64,000 nucleotides of DNA, from contig BRKX01000010.1 in the NCBI GenBank assembly GCA_026008535.1, positions 1,253,001 to 1,317,000 on the forward strand, read 5' to 3'. The position numbers and the translations under genes were made by a program. The stretch comes from Perilla frutescens. Its lineage: Eukaryota; Streptophyta; Magnoliopsida; Lamiales; Lamiaceae. Positions 35,970 to 47,348 of the stretch are shown piece after piece. Numbering within the stretch: position 1 is the first letter of the stretch; every line of letters begins with the position of its first letter. Under the pieces are notes generated by a model. That model was not told the origin of the DNA. It searched no databases and worked only from the letters and a program-made list of their open reading frames with translations.

Positions 35970-36605
35970 ATTTTGTACTAATCATGTATGGAACATGCGA
36001 AATTGTGGCTTTTATTTTGTCAAAATATAATAATTCCTTATTATTAAAAATATTTATACATCAATCTATATCCCATTTTTTCAATCTACAAGCAATGTAG
36101 GATGCATGTAGAAAAAAGGGAACAAAGTTGAAAAATAAATTTGAGGTTATCATTTATGATTAGCCTCTCTTTTATACAACATCCTAATTTTCAATCTAAA
36201 AACCAATGTAGGATATAAAGATTGAAAAAAGTTGAAACTCTAATTGGTGGTTTATACAACAACCTACATCTTAATTTTCATTACATAATCGATGTGGGAA
36301 ATTGGGTAGTTAAAAATTTAATATATAAATATCAACATGTAATAATATATTATAAAAAATAGAAAACCGTCTAGGTTCCGCCTAAATTTCGCCTAGGCAA
36401 CCTAGGCGCTACGCCCCAATCGGCCACTCAACTAGCGCCTAGCGAGTTCTACAACCTTGATTATAGTAAATAAATACAGTGAAAGTAGTCGTTTATAAAC
36501 TCATATATTCTTAAAATTTCTAAATTATTATTTTAACAATTAGTCTACAAGTTTGTAATACGTATATCCAAGTATCAAATGATCGATTATTCTTGTTAAA
36601 ATGAA
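35970..36605. other. Gene-free DNA
   Basis: No coding sequence is supported. About 36370-36450 contains a CGCCTAGGCAACCTAGGCGC palindromic stretch of a type common in plant dispersed repeats; a CTAGGCAC/CTAGCACC variant occurs near 49735. Confidence 0.4.
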
Positions 36606-36653
<48 letters not shown>

Positions 36654-37282
36654 AATTTAATGATCTAATGGTTGAGATTTAAGATGACAATTTCGTAAAT
36701 AATAGGGTAAAAAATAAAGGAAGAAGGCTTAATTTCTTCCAAACCCATTAAAAATAATAATGTCAGCAATTAAAAAAAAATTAAAACTTTAAATGACCAT
36801 AACTTCCTCGGTTATAATCCAATGCACACAAAAAATATATCAAATTAAAACTCTCTTTGTGCTCTTTCATTTAAGATGTCGAAAGACCATGTTTAAATGA
36901 AAACACATGAACGAAAAATAAAAAAAAAAGATAATTTTTTACACGTGCCCAGGTTGTATATGCTTTCGTTGGCATATAATAATTCTTCGTCAGCATTATG
37001 ATAACATATGCTAACGAAGCATTTGTTATATGCTAACATAATATATTCATTGTGCTAACAAAGAATTATCATAATGCCAACGTAGTACAAATTTATTAAG
37101 GTTTATTCAATCTCAATTATGATTTATTTCATCTCAATTATGATTTATTCCATCTAATTATGATTTTTTTTAATTTAATTTTTCATTTATAGTTCCTAAT
37201 TGATTATTATGGTTTATCCCATCCAATTATGGTTTATAACGTATGTTGACAGAGTATTGTCATATGCTAACATAGGACTTAA

Positions 37283-37504
37283 AGTTTTTTTAAGGACAAC
37301 AACTTAGGCCGATTTGGAAAAGAGGACAAATTTATTGCGGGCCGAAATTTAAGGATATTAACATTTAAGTATTGCGTTCAAAGGCCAATTTTCAGCCCGA
37401 ACGGGCTGCACCTCACATGAGATGCACGTGATGTCCTTAAATTTCGGCCCGCAATAAATTTGTCCTCTTTTTCAAATCGGCCTAAGTTGTTGTCCTTAAA
37501 AAAA
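37283..37504. mobile_element. Foldback MITE 1 of a tandem pair
   Basis: Arms of about 85 bp are inverted repeats: TTAAGGACAACAACTTAGGC, then AGGACAAATTTATTGCGGGC at the left, with the mirror image at the right ending GTTGTTGTCCTTAA. The ~50-bp loop contains CAGCCCGAACGGGCTG, itself a palindrome. Confidence 0.82.
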
Positions 37505-37530
37505 GGCAGTGTATTGTTTCTCCTACATGA

Positions 37531-37764
37531 GTTAGAGTTTTTTTAAGGACAACAACTTAGGCCGATTTGGAAAAGAGGACAAATTTATTGCGGGCCAAAA
37601 TTTAAGGACATTAACACTTAAGTGTTGCGTCCGTGGCCCGTTCGGGCTGAAAATTGGCCTACAGACCTAACACTTAAATGTTAATGTCCTTAAATTTCGG
37701 CCCGCAATAAATTTGTCATCTTTTTTAAATCGGCCTAAGTTGTTGTCCTTTTTTAAACTCTAAC
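37531..37764. mobile_element. Foldback MITE 2 of a tandem pair
   Basis: The same family and orientation as the element ending 27 bp upstream. Its arms extend further at the tips (GTTAGAGTTT... and ...AAACTCTAAC). The loop is different (GTGGCCCGTTCGGGCTG). Confidence 0.82.
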
Positions 37765-38583
37765 TCTGCTAACATAGTGTATTCACAGTGCTGACGAAGC
37801 AAAATCATAATGCTAACATAGTACAAATATATTATTATTATGATTTGTTCCAACTCCAGCCAATGTTTATTTCATCTAATTAGGTTTATAATTAATTTTT
37901 AGAATATATTTTTCGCTAACCATATTTGAAAACTTTAATTAGCATCACTATAATGCTTCGTTAGCATGATGATAATACTTCATTAACATGACGATCTGTT
38001 ATCAAATCCTCCGCGGTTTTTATTTGAATTACCAAATTACATTAATATCCCCGCGCGAAAAACTTTTCAAATATTATAGAATTGCCACCGTCTTTTTCAT
38101 CAAATCCGGGCCTTTGATTTTTCATGGATGTGTGGTATTAGATGTAGTCTCATTTCTCACACTAGGGAGTGTTTTTATATAACCCTTCCCCTATATATAT
38201 ATATATATCATGCGACAAGGGTTTCATGCACGTACGTGTTTTTGTAGTTAATTATGATTGTCTCCAATCTGGATACGTGGTAACTAACAGAAAATTAAAT
38301 GATTAAGAAACTAATTAAGAAGATATGTAGATTAAATGGGGATGATGAAAACGATTATGAAGTGAAGTACTAATGCACTGTATATATATATATAGGCAAA
38401 AATCATATTTGGGTCCCTGTACTGTTAATTTTTTCTGAATTGGGTCCCTGTACTTTAGTTGGGTAAAATCAAGTCCCTATACTTATAATTCGGGTAAAAT
38501 GAGGTCCTTGAGTAATCCACCTACTCGCACGTGAACTCACGCTCAGTTACTAAATACTGATTTTTTTTAAAATAAAAAATATA

Positions 38584-38783
38584 TCAAAATTTCCCCATAT
38601 GAGAGAGAGACCGTGAAAGAAAAAAAATCAACGCTGATTCTCTCATCTTCTCAAATCTTCCATCAAATATATGTGCAAACCTTTCAAAATTTCCCCATAT
38701 GAGAGAGAGACCGTGAAAAAAAAATCAGCGCTGATTCTCTCATCTTCTCAAATCTTCCATCAAATATATGTGCAAACCTTGGG
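38584..38783. repeat. 100-bp tandem duplication in the MULE 5' region
   Basis: TCAAAATTTCCCCATATGAG occurs at 38584 and 38684. The two units are near-identical, including ATCTTCCATCAAATATATGT. They lie between the left inverted repeat and the transposase start, so promoter elements may be doubled. Confidence 0.9.
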
Positions 38784-39058
38784 AAAACCTTGCGCAAACT
38801 TGATGCAAGACCATTTCTTCTACAGATATCAAGTTTAAATGCAAACTAAAGTATTCTTCCAGGTCTCTGAAAGGTACTACTTTATTTTTTGTTCTTTTTC
38901 TCTTGTGGTCCCTAATGTCTTTGCCATAGCCTTGAATATGTGTGATTTTCTAATAGTGTATGTTTTTTCCCAAAAAATATTCTTCGATTCCTACTAAAAA
39001 TTGCTTTTTGTCGGTTCTTTTCTTGTCTTATTAATTTATTGTTAATCATTTGTTAGGT

Positions 39059-41836
39059 ATGGGTGACTGCACAGTAGAATTGATGATTCACTACGGAGGA
39101 AAAATATTACGAGGTGATATTTATAGTTACGAAGGGGGGCAAAGTAAAGTAGTAGAGTCTAAGTTTGATGTAGACATGTTGTCGTACCCTAATGTCATGT
39201 CATATGTGAAAGAACTAGGGTTCTCCAAAATTAAAGGACTATATCACAGGAAATATGATGGTGGGGATTTTATTGAAGTCACAGACGACAGTTTAATGAT
39301 AGAAATCAGCAATCACCTTAAAAATGGGGATATATTAGGGTTCTATATTGATGGGGAATTATCTGATGTTAGAGAAGATTTGATTCCTATATATGCGAAA
39401 CATCAGACTTTTGATGACATTATGATTAATATTTCTAACTGGACTGATGATGAGGATGAAGAGTTGTTGGAAGCTAGAGGGAATGTTAGAGCAGAAATGT
39501 TTGAACAAAAATCACATGATGTTGTTGTACTTGATGTAGAGGATGAGGTAAATGATGATATCATATATGAACCTGAAGAAGTAGTGGGTGGTAATGATGA
39601 TGATGATGATGATAGTGATGGAAATGATAGTGTCTACTATAGCAGTTCTGATTGTGGTAGTTTGTTTAGTGAAGATGATGATGACTGTGGAAAATCTAAC
39701 TTGAGAAGGTCAAAGGAAAAAATTTGGTTTGATCCTACATCTAAAATTCCAGTATTTTGTTTAGGGATGAAATTCAAAAATGTTAAAGAAGTTAGGGAAG
39801 CCATAGCCCTGTACGCTATTTTGAAAGGTTTGGGTGTGCATCTTGTTAAAAATGATTCCAAGAGGGTAAGAGCAGAGTGTAAACAAGGTTGTCCATGGAA
39901 ATTGCTAGCTAGCATACATAGTGAAGATAATACATTCACAGTTAAGTCATATAACCCACACCATAAATGTTACAGGGTTCATAAGATCAAATTTTGTAAT
40001 GCAGATTTTTTGGTCAAGTATTTTAAGCAGAGAATCATGTCTCAGCCAAATATTAGGATAAGAGATTTCAAACAGCTGGTGAAAAATGAGTTGAAAATAC
40101 ACATATCAAAACATATATGTGTGAGTGCTAGAAATAAAATAGTTTCTGAGATGATGGGTAGTTATATCGAGGAATATGGCCTTTTACATGATTATGCTTC
40201 TATAATTTGCAAAACTAATCCTGGTTCAACTTGTTTTGCTAAGTCTAGTTCTGATAACCTTGAAGGAAAGCCTAAATTCACTCATTTTTATGTCTGTCTT
40301 GATGCTTGCAAAAAAGGGTGGATGGAAGGTTGCAGACGTATCATAGGGTTAGATGGTTGTTTCTTAAAGGGAATATGTAAGGGTCAATTATTATGTGCTA
40401 TTGGTAGAGATGGAAACAATCAAATGTTTCCAATTGCATGGGCAGTTGTACAATTGGAAACAAAGGCCACATGGGAATGGTTCCTTAGATGCTTGAAACA
40501 TGATTTATCACTTGGTGAGGGAGATGGGTATACTGTCATTTCAGACATGCAAAAGGTATGCAATCATTTTTTTTTTCATAACTGATAGTTTCCATACTTA
40601 ATTGCAAAACATATAACATTTTTTTTGCTTACATTTTAGGGTTTGGAAATTGCTATGAAAGACATGTTGCCTAATGCAGAGCATAGGATGTGTGCTAGAC
40701 ATGTTTATGCTAATTGGGCCAAGAAATGGCGTGGTGAAGAGAGGAAAATAGCATTCTGGAATTGTGCTCGAGCAACATTCCCACAAGATTTGCAAAGAAG
40801 ATTGAAAGAACTTGAGCAGTTAGGGAATGATATTGTGCAAGATGTTTTGAAGTATAATTTGGAGGGATGGTGTAAAGCTTTCTTTAAGACGGATGTTAAA
40901 AGTGATGTTGTAGACAATAATTTGGCTGAAACATTCAATGGTTGGATTTTAGAAGCTAGGTGCAAATCCATTGTGAGTATGCTTGAAGATATTAGAGTGA
41001 AAGTGATGAACAGGTTGTGGAGAAAAAGAGTGGAATGTGAAACATGGATTATGGACGTATCACCAAGAGCAATGGAAAAGTTAGAAAAAAATAAGGAAAA
41101 ATCATTTGATTGGATCATAGAATGGAATGGGGATGATGGTTATGAGCTTGCAAAGTTGGAGAATAGGAAATTGATACACACAGTACATATTGAGAAGAGG
41201 ACATGTACGTGCAGGGAATGGGATCTGACTGGTATACCCTGTCAACATGCTGTGTGTGCTATCTATTTTAAGGGATCTCATCCTGAGCAGTTTGTTGACC
41301 ACTGGTATACTAAAAACATTTTTTTGAAAGCCTATGCATATTGCATTCAGACAGTGCCGGGCAGAGATCTTTGGGAACCAACTGAAAGTGAAAAGATTGA
41401 ACCGCCTGAGTTCAGAAAAATGCCCGGGAGACCTAGGAAGGAGCGGAAGAAGGATAAAAATGAAATAATGAAGATGGGAACAATATCTAAAGCTGGTAGA
41501 AAAATGAGTTGTGGCATTTGCAAAGAATATGGTCACAATTCGAGAAGTTGCCCTCATAAGAAGAATGATAAACAGGTAAAAAATATAGTGGTTTTCATCT
41601 ATATATATTTCTGGCCTATGATATCTTATCTTAACAACTATTTCAATATTTTTTTACAGTACAAACCAATAAAGAATAAGAGGAAAGCTAAGGTTGCCAC
41701 TTCAGTTGCGGATGGACCGAATCAGAGTATCATTGCCGATATTACTAATGAATTCTCAGTTAGGCCAGAAAAGAGGAGGGACCGAGCAGCTACAGAAATT
41801 GGAAGAAGTAGTAAAAGAGCTATATGGAGGCCATGA
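39059..41836 (+). CDS. MuDR-type transposase, three coding exons
   Basis: This enzyme cuts and rejoins the MULE ends in the nucleus. Exon 1 is 39059-40555 (499 codons). An intron at 40556-40639 (AAAAG|GTATGC ... CATTTTAG|GGTTTG) leads to exon 2 at 40640-41575 (312 codons). A second, in-frame 84-nt intron at 41576-41659 (AACAG|GTAAAA ... TTTACAG|TACAAA) leads to exon 3, ending TGA at 41836. The predicted length is 869 residues. Domains: PB1-like N-terminus about 2-100; acidic linker about 165-212; MuDR N-terminal zinc-type domain about 225-305 (CKQGCPWKL); MULE catalytic domain from about 425, with LDGCFLKG (Asp432) and VISDMQKG (Asp496) across the first intron, then HRMCARHVYANW; SWIM zinc finger (Cys688, Cys690, Cys700, His702); CCHC knuckle (Cys790, Cys793, His798, Cys803). 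I do not assign the third catalytic acid. ATG 39059 is the first Met of the frame and follows an acceptor-like TTGTTAG, so a 5'-leader intron (possible donor near 38871) is plausible. No disabling mutation is seen. Confidence 0.9.
40556..40639 (+). other. Transposase intron 1
   Basis: GT...AG borders. It has an in-frame stop if retained, and removal joins the conserved DMQK and GLEIAM halves of the catalytic domain in phase 0. The acceptor is preceded by a T-rich tract. Confidence 0.88.
41576..41659 (+). other. Transposase intron 2 (84 nt, in frame)
   Basis: GTAAAA donor and TTTTTTTACAG acceptor. The intron is a multiple of three without a stop, so retention would insert 28 hydrophobic residues after the zinc knuckle. 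Splicing is inferred from the signals and the composition change. Confidence 0.75.
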
Positions 41837-42404
41837 AATGATGTGATTTTGATGCTTTGTATTAGTTGATATTGGATCAATATATTTTGCTAGTTCTGGA
41901 ATTGTGCCTCTTGCTTAATTTTTGTGATTATGAAATGTAAGCTGCTACATTATTGTGCCTACAACTGAGGGCAAAGTTTTTTGATGATTAAAGAGAGAGT
42001 ATTGTGATTTTTGTACTTTGAAGTATACTTTGAGCAATGAAATATTTCAATGATAACAAAGTTTGCAGGAGGTGAAAATCTACATATTTGATGTTGTTGC
42101 TTTGAAAGCTACTGAGATTACTTTAAAGCAATCCAAAACTTCTGAAGCAAAATTGAACCAATACAGATGTGATTTTTTTTTTTATCTACACCTTACCTCT
42201 AAATTACATAAGAGGATCTCAAGAGCTATTAATTTTTATCTGATCAATAACTTAACAAGTAAAAAAGATTATATATATAAAGATTGGAAATATAGGAACA
42301 AGATCGTGTCTTTGAAGTTTCACAAGCACCACCTTAGTCCTTGCAGATAAAAAATAAACAATAAAAACTTGCAGATAAAAAATAAACAATAAAAAAATGC
42401 ACAA

Positions 42405-42622
42405 TTCTTTCTCTTGATAGAACGATAGAACAGCCTCCAAAAGCCACTTTGCTTCTTCATCACTCAGCTTGCTAGTGAACACATCATCACCACGAATAAG
42501 CACCAAATCCTTGCTATCTGCAAATTCTTTGTAATACGCAGCAGCAGTCAAGTACAGAGCAACTTGGGTTCCTCTTGCTTTATAATCTTCAAGACTAGTA
42601 AAAAGTATGTGTGGCATCTGAA
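42405..42622 (-). pseudogene. ATP11-family (F1-ATPase assembly factor 1) exon fragment captured in the MULE
   Basis: The antisense strand reads QMPHILFTSLEDYKARGTQ, then YYKEFADSKDLVLIRGDDVF, then SKLSDEEAKWLLEAVLSFY. This fits the C-terminal half of ATP11/ATPAF1, a mitochondrial chaperone for F1-ATPase beta-subunit assembly: FTSL, an aromatic-basic-ARG motif, a K-x-[IL]-VL strand and a final FY are shared family features recalled from knowledge. A splice-acceptor-like TTTTACAG directly precedes the homology (42622), which suggests capture of genomic DNA with its intron border. The frame then runs into unrelated sequence. No start or mitochondrial targeting peptide belongs to it. It is a Pack-MULE-type gene fragment, opposite in strand to the transposase. 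Confidence 0.68.
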
Positions 42623-43019
42623 CTGTAAAACACATATTAGCAATTAGGATACAGATATTACGAACATTCCATTAACTACAAGTCTTCTCCTGCAATCAAC
42701 AATTAGATAAACTCACTTAACAGATAGAAATTTTGAGTTTGTGCACCAGATTGTGAAATCAGCCCACTGTGATGGTCATATAGAAATTTTGATATGCCAA
42801 AAAGAAATATTGATATGCCAGACGAGACTTGAATCAGCGAGGAGAAGATCGTCGACACACCAAATTTACGAGGAGAAAACTTGAGTTTGTGCACCAGATT
42901 TAGACGCGATTTGAATCGGCGAGATTTTTTTTCTTTTGATTTTGTATATTTTACGAGAAGAAATTTTGCAAGACGAATTTTGTAAGAAGAATTTTAAACT
43001 CAAACTCTCATTGCCTTAG
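42623..43019. other. Non-transposase DNA between the captured fragment and the right MULE end
   Basis: This stretch contains repeated GATATGCCA and GAGGAGAA(G/A)A phrases and CGAGATTTTTTTTC. It may be further captured host DNA (an intron or upstream exon of the same gene) or MULE leader. No domain is recognised in its frames. Confidence 0.35.
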
Positions 43020-43189
43020 CGTGAACTCACGCGCGTGTAGGTGGGTTACTCAGGGATCTCGTTTTACCCGAATTATAAGTACAGGGACTTAATTTTACCC
43101 AACTAAAGTACAAGGACCCAATTCAGAAAATATTAATAGTACAGGGACCCAAATATGATTTTTGCCATATATATATATATATATATATA

Positions 43190-45143
43190 TAAGAAGCAAG
43201 CAATGCATTATGCATGAATTGTAGGAACAATTCAATTCTATACCTTGGGATAATAATTAATTAAGCTTTTGAGTTCTTTCCTCGTAGCTTGATTAATTAG
43301 TGGGAGCACGACCTATCTTACTTTCCGACATGAACACTTTCACTTTTTAGGCCTAAAATAATCTAAAACTCTTTGTCCACGCTCCATACTTTTTTTTTTC
43401 ACATTCAAAACGCACTCCAACCTTTATTTTAGGCCAATAACTAAAATTTTTAAAAGTAGTTGATTTAATCTTTGCTACCGAAATTAAACCTTTTATTTTA
43501 CCTACAAATTTATTAGATAATGGCATGACAATGGAGGCAGACGAGATCCTCTATTCCAATTTGGTGATTCATCTTATATTTAAATCGTGTAATCTGTATT
43601 TTTTTTAGTGGACAATTGTTTCATTTTTTAAATTCACATGACATAAATCAAATGGAAATAGAGGATTTCATCCGCAGTGGGGGACCCAGAAAATTTGATC
43701 TAGGGGTCCAATTTAACTTAACTAAAAATAAACAATAAATTGATATATAAAAATTTTGATAACACTTTAATAGTTTTTCAAGGGTTAATTGCAAAAGAAT
43801 TCATCACCTTTGAATGAATTTACAATTTAAGCACGACTTTCAAAACGTTTCCATAATAACCCTACCTTTTATTTTGTATCAAACTCAACACCCCCAATTT
43901 TTTTTATCATTGAAATTATTATGTCACAATATTTTTTCTACATATACACATCAATTCAATTTTGGTGTGTCGAATATGAATGATTTTTATTATGCAACGT
44001 CATTTTTCTAATAGTCAAATTTTTTTAGGTGTCTATTTTGCTACAAAAAATTATATATCATTTTTTTATAAATTTACATTACTTGCGTACCCTAATTCAA
44101 AAAATTGCAATTAAAATTGCACTTGTAGTTAGAGCATAAAACTAATTAAACAAATTTAATCTGAAAAAATAAACTAGGTCGTGAATAAAAAATATATATA
44201 TTAAAAGACCCAAATTAGAAATTTGAATACATTATAAACAAAAAACACACAATCATATAACTAAAGAAAAAATATGAAAGAAGCGAGATATTACAAGCAT
44301 GTTTGAATTGAAGTGAGTATATATATGCTTAAATTTATCAAATTTCAATTAATTTTTAATGCTAAACAATGACAATGAAAAAACTACTAGCTCTAATAAC
44401 TTATAAATATTAATGTATAAAAATATAAAAGGGATAAGAGCCAAATAGGCCACTAAACTTATTTTGGGGCTTAATTGACCCACTATAATTTATTTTTTGC
44501 TCAATTGGACCACCGCGTTTTTAAAATCAGGTCAATTGAGCCACTGCGTGACGGAGCCCTAACGTCCTCCGTTAAGTAGGTGTGAAACGACATCGTTTTA
44601 TTTATTTATTTACCCTAACCCCTAACCCGATCCACTGCCAAATCCCGTGATAACACGAAACACTCCTATTTAATTATTTTTTTTTTATATTTAACGCGTC
44701 GAGTTATGGAGTCTTACTTATTTCATACTACCTTCATTCCAATTATATAGTCTCTATTACTATTTTGGGTCTCAATTATATAATTTAATTACTAAAAGTA
44801 GCATTAATTTTCATATAGTAATGTACAAATACACCTTATTATTCTTGAAAATTAAAATACAACAACTTAAATTTTGAAAATGATAAATATTAAATAAGGA
44901 TATCATTAGTAGGGGTGAGCAAAAAATCGAAAAAAACTGAAAATCGAACCCAACCAAACAAATTGGGATTCAGATATGGAGAAACTAGCTATGAACAAGT
45001 GCATTCTGAAACTATTGCTCTAATCTAGTAATTGAAATCATTAATACAACAACAACAAAAAAAAAAAAAAAAAAAAAGAAAATTGGAAGAGAAGCAAAAT
45101 TATTAATTTCTTGCTATTGAAGATGAAATCGATGCAATATTGT
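43190..45143. other. Gene-free DNA with single TE ends
   Basis: No coding sequence is supported. There is a one-ended repeat terminus near 43757 (AGGGTTAATTGCAAAAGAAT), another near 44435-44600 (AATAGGCCACTAAACTTATT, repeated GACC/GCCAC phrases), a truncated Stowaway starting near 44728 (CTACCTTCATTCC) related to 13969-14240, and a poly-A run at about 45057-45077. Confidence 0.45.
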
Positions 45144-47348
45144 TTAGGGCTCATCAAGAAATGGATGTTGAGCGTCTTCCGAATAATCGAAGATGGAAGA
45201 GAAGCCATCGGACTCACCAAACTTATCAGTATCATTCAACGTTTCATCTTCATCTTCATCTTGATTTTGCTCAAAACATGTTCCTTCTTTCAGCATGTTT
45301 ATGTTTTCCAACTCAACCGCGACTTCCTTCATTGTTGGTCTTCTCTTACCATTTAAATGCAGACATCTTCTAGCAAGTTCAGCTATACTCACAATCTCTT
45401 CTTTCTTGCCTTCATTTTGGACCCTTGCATCCAGAATATCAAACAATTGATTTTCCTTCATAGATTGCAAGAAATGTGTGGCCAAGCCCTTTCCTTCTTC
45501 TCTAATAGAGGATATTGCTTTCTCTCCCGTTAAAAGCTCAACCATAACTACACCAAAGCTATATACATCACTTTTTTCCGTGAACTGGCTGGACTGGAAG
45601 TATTCTGGATCCAAGTAGCCGAAGGTTCCGAGCACTTGTGTGGTGAGGTGAGTTTGATCGATAGCAATTGATCTTGATGTCCCGAAATCTGAAACTTTGG
45701 CCCTATACTTATCATCCAATAATATGTTTGTTGACTTGATATCTCGATGATAGATAGGTGTAGATGCGGCAGAGTGCAAGTAGGCAAGTGCACCCGCTAC
45801 TTCTCTTGCAATTTTCACTCTCATTTCCCAAGTTAACTGGAATTCCTCATTAGGCTCGTGGATGTGCTGGAAAAGTGTGCCATTTGGGACAAACTCATAC
45901 ACGAGAAGAGGAACATCAGTTTCGAGACAGCATCCCATTAACTTAACTACATTCCTGTGGTTCACTTGTGATAGAATAACCACCTCGTTAATAAAGACTT
46001 TGAGGTCAGCCTCATTTACCCTTCTGGACTTCTTCACTGCCACAATCCTTCCATCCGTCAACATTCCTTTGTAGACCGTACCTTGGCCTCCACGACCAAG
46101 TATACGATTTTCATTGTAGTGATTAGTAGCATGTGTTAACTGTTTCGAGCTATATAACTTGGTCTTCTCAAGGCCATTTTCAGTTGCAGACAACAACAAT
46201 CCTCCATTTCGCCTAAAAAACTTGTGTCTCCGGTAAGCCTTGATTCTTTTTCTTATAGCTAGACTCAACCTCCATGCAGTGAAGACTAAAACCATTGCTC
46301 CAAGAGCACTAGCAATACTCATGAATGCGGTTTTGAGTCGAGAGTCAGTATATTCACAAGAGAAACTCCCTATTAGGTTGATGCAAGCCTTACAACTTTC
46401 ATTAACGTTGGCACATTCGTCTATATCACTGCATCCATCGGGTACATAAGGATTGCCTTCAAATCCATGAATGCATATGCAATATCTGATGGAAGAGATA
46501 TAATCATTCTCCACATCATCCTTATTATGCTCTGATATTGATGAATAGTAGGCAGAATCAGCTTCATAGGATGAAGAGAAATCATTATAATCACTCCGAG
46601 ATGTGCAAGTACTGCCTGCTATAATGTGAATTTCCGTTCCATCATCAAATTCCCACTCAAGTACAATTGGTGCAAGTATGAAGGATGCTGGATTTCTTGA
46701 GGGGAAATCATAATTCAGGAAATTCTTCTGCCACCATTTACTGTCAACAGGAAAAACATACCCACAAAAGACACTATTATTGCTTGCTTGGTTGCTTTCA
46801 TAAATATAGTCTAGCTCTTGGAGGCGTGATGGAATTGTTATTTGGCAGCAGTTAACACCACTGCAACTCAAGTCTATCGAGTTAGCATCGCACATGGGCG
46901 TGCATCCCCCTACTGTGGTCTGATCCACGCGCAACCAGACAGAATTCTGGCAGCCTAATACAACTAACGAGTTGTAGTGTGCTGAGATGGTAAACGGACT
47001 TCCCTTGAGAGATATAGGCAGAGATCGTGTCATATGCACATTCGAGCAATTCACCTGGTATTCTGGCTGATGCACAGTGATGGTACCATAGAGTGAAATA
47101 TTTTTCACAATCACATCCATGCCGCCCAAGCTCAAGTATGCAGTTGGAGGATTAGTAATGCTTAAACAGAAAACAGTGAATGAGGAATTTGCACTACATT
47201 CGGAGCCAATCCCGAAAGGATAGGGAATGGTGACATTTCCACACTTTTCTTGACAACCAGGCAAAGACAGAGATATTGCTAAAGCCATAGTTGAGGTTAG
47301 AGAAAGGAATGAAATGACTCGGAGGAGTATTATTAAGAGCAATGCCAT
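45144..47348 (-). CDS. Wall-associated receptor kinase-like protein (WAKL-2), intact
   Basis: A paralogue of WAKL-1; 734 residues in one uninterrupted frame, stop TAA at 45144-45146. The start ATG at 47348 opens directly into a signal peptide (about 1-24, ending TMALA). The GUB_WAK domain starts at about 32 (CQEKCGNVTIPYPFGIG) with repeated CC/C pairs through about 168. An EGF-like calcium-type core DIDECAN (about 308-331) is shorter than usual. Transmembrane about 340-360; kinase about 416-682 with GRGGQG (418-423), Lys439, HRDIK (534-538), DFG (554-556) and DPEY. Catalytic residues are complete. It sits at the head of a minus-strand WAKL group with a small relic (49540) and a pseudogene (50107-51553). 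The C-terminal tail is acidic (DEDEDE). I see no intron signal that needs to be invoked. Expression and ligand cannot be read from the sequence. Confidence 0.93.
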   Translation of the reverse strand: MALLLIILLRVISFLSLTSTMALAISLSLPGCQEKCGNVTIPYPFGIGSECSANSSFTVFCLSITNPPTAYLSLGGMDVIVKNISLYGTITVHQPEYQVNCSNVHMTRSLPISLKGSPFTISAHYNSLVVLGCQNSVWLRVDQTTVGGCTPMCDANSIDLSCSGVNCCQITIPSRLQELDYIYESNQASNNSVFCGYVFPVDSKWWQKNFLNYDFPSRNPASFILAPIVLEWEFDDGTEIHIIAGSTCTSRSDYNDFSSSYEADSAYYSSISEHNKDDVENDYISSIRYCICIHGFEGNPYVPDGCSDIDECANVNESCKACINLIGSFSCEYTDSRLKTAFMSIASALGAMVLVFTAWRLSLAIRKRIKAYRRHKFFRRNGGLLLSATENGLEKTKLYSSKQLTHATNHYNENRILGRGGQGTVYKGMLTDGRIVAVKKSRRVNEADLKVFINEVVILSQVNHRNVVKLMGCCLETDVPLLVYEFVPNGTLFQHIHEPNEEFQLTWEMRVKIAREVAGALAYLHSAASTPIYHRDIKSTNILLDDKYRAKVSDFGTSRSIAIDQTHLTTQVLGTFGYLDPEYFQSSQFTEKSDVYSFGVVMVELLTGEKAISSIREEGKGLATHFLQSMKENQLFDILDARVQNEGKKEEIVSIAELARRCLHLNGKRRPTMKEVAVELENINMLKEGTCFEQNQDEDEDETLNDTDKFGESDGFSSIFDYSEDAQHPFLDEP

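Larger units (their letters stand above)
36606..38210. mobile_element. Microsatellite-bounded composite element
   Basis: Bounded on the left by (CT)n(TA)n (36606-36650) and on the right by (TA)n (about 38192-38208). About 36783-36895 is homologous to 12180-12290 in the other microsatellite-bounded element (shared TATATCAAATTAAA and GTGCTCTTTCATTTAAGAT). The ends do not form convincing inverted repeats. It contains two foldback MITEs (next two entries) and repeated ATGCTAAC(A/G) motifs. Non-coding. Confidence 0.4.
38395..43166 (+). mobile_element. Autonomous Mutator-like element (MULE), structurally complete
   Basis: A 4772-bp element. Its terminal inverted repeats are about 150 bp (left 38395-38545, right about 43020-43166), starting GGCAAAAATCATATTTGGGT on both ends and differing at only about ten sites by eye. 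Each end repeats GGGTCCCTGTACT-like motifs. The flanks are both ATATATATA, compatible with a 9-bp target duplication, though the site is a TA microsatellite so this is not independent proof. It carries a spliced transposase gene and, near the right end, an antisense fragment of a host gene. Confidence 0.9.

Noticed and set aside
42063..42350. 95-codon plus-strand open frame downstream of the transposase
   Set aside because: No recognisable domain, weak composition and position in the MULE 3' region; judged a chance frame.
43814..44011. 65-codon open frame
   Set aside because: AT-rich DNA next to a one-ended repeat terminus, without domain or conservation evidence.
45111..45373. Plus-strand open frames over the WAKL 3' ends (also near 1570, 3356, 45862, 50149)
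   Set aside because: Antisense shadows of conserved WAKL kinase codons; the minus strand explains the coding signal.
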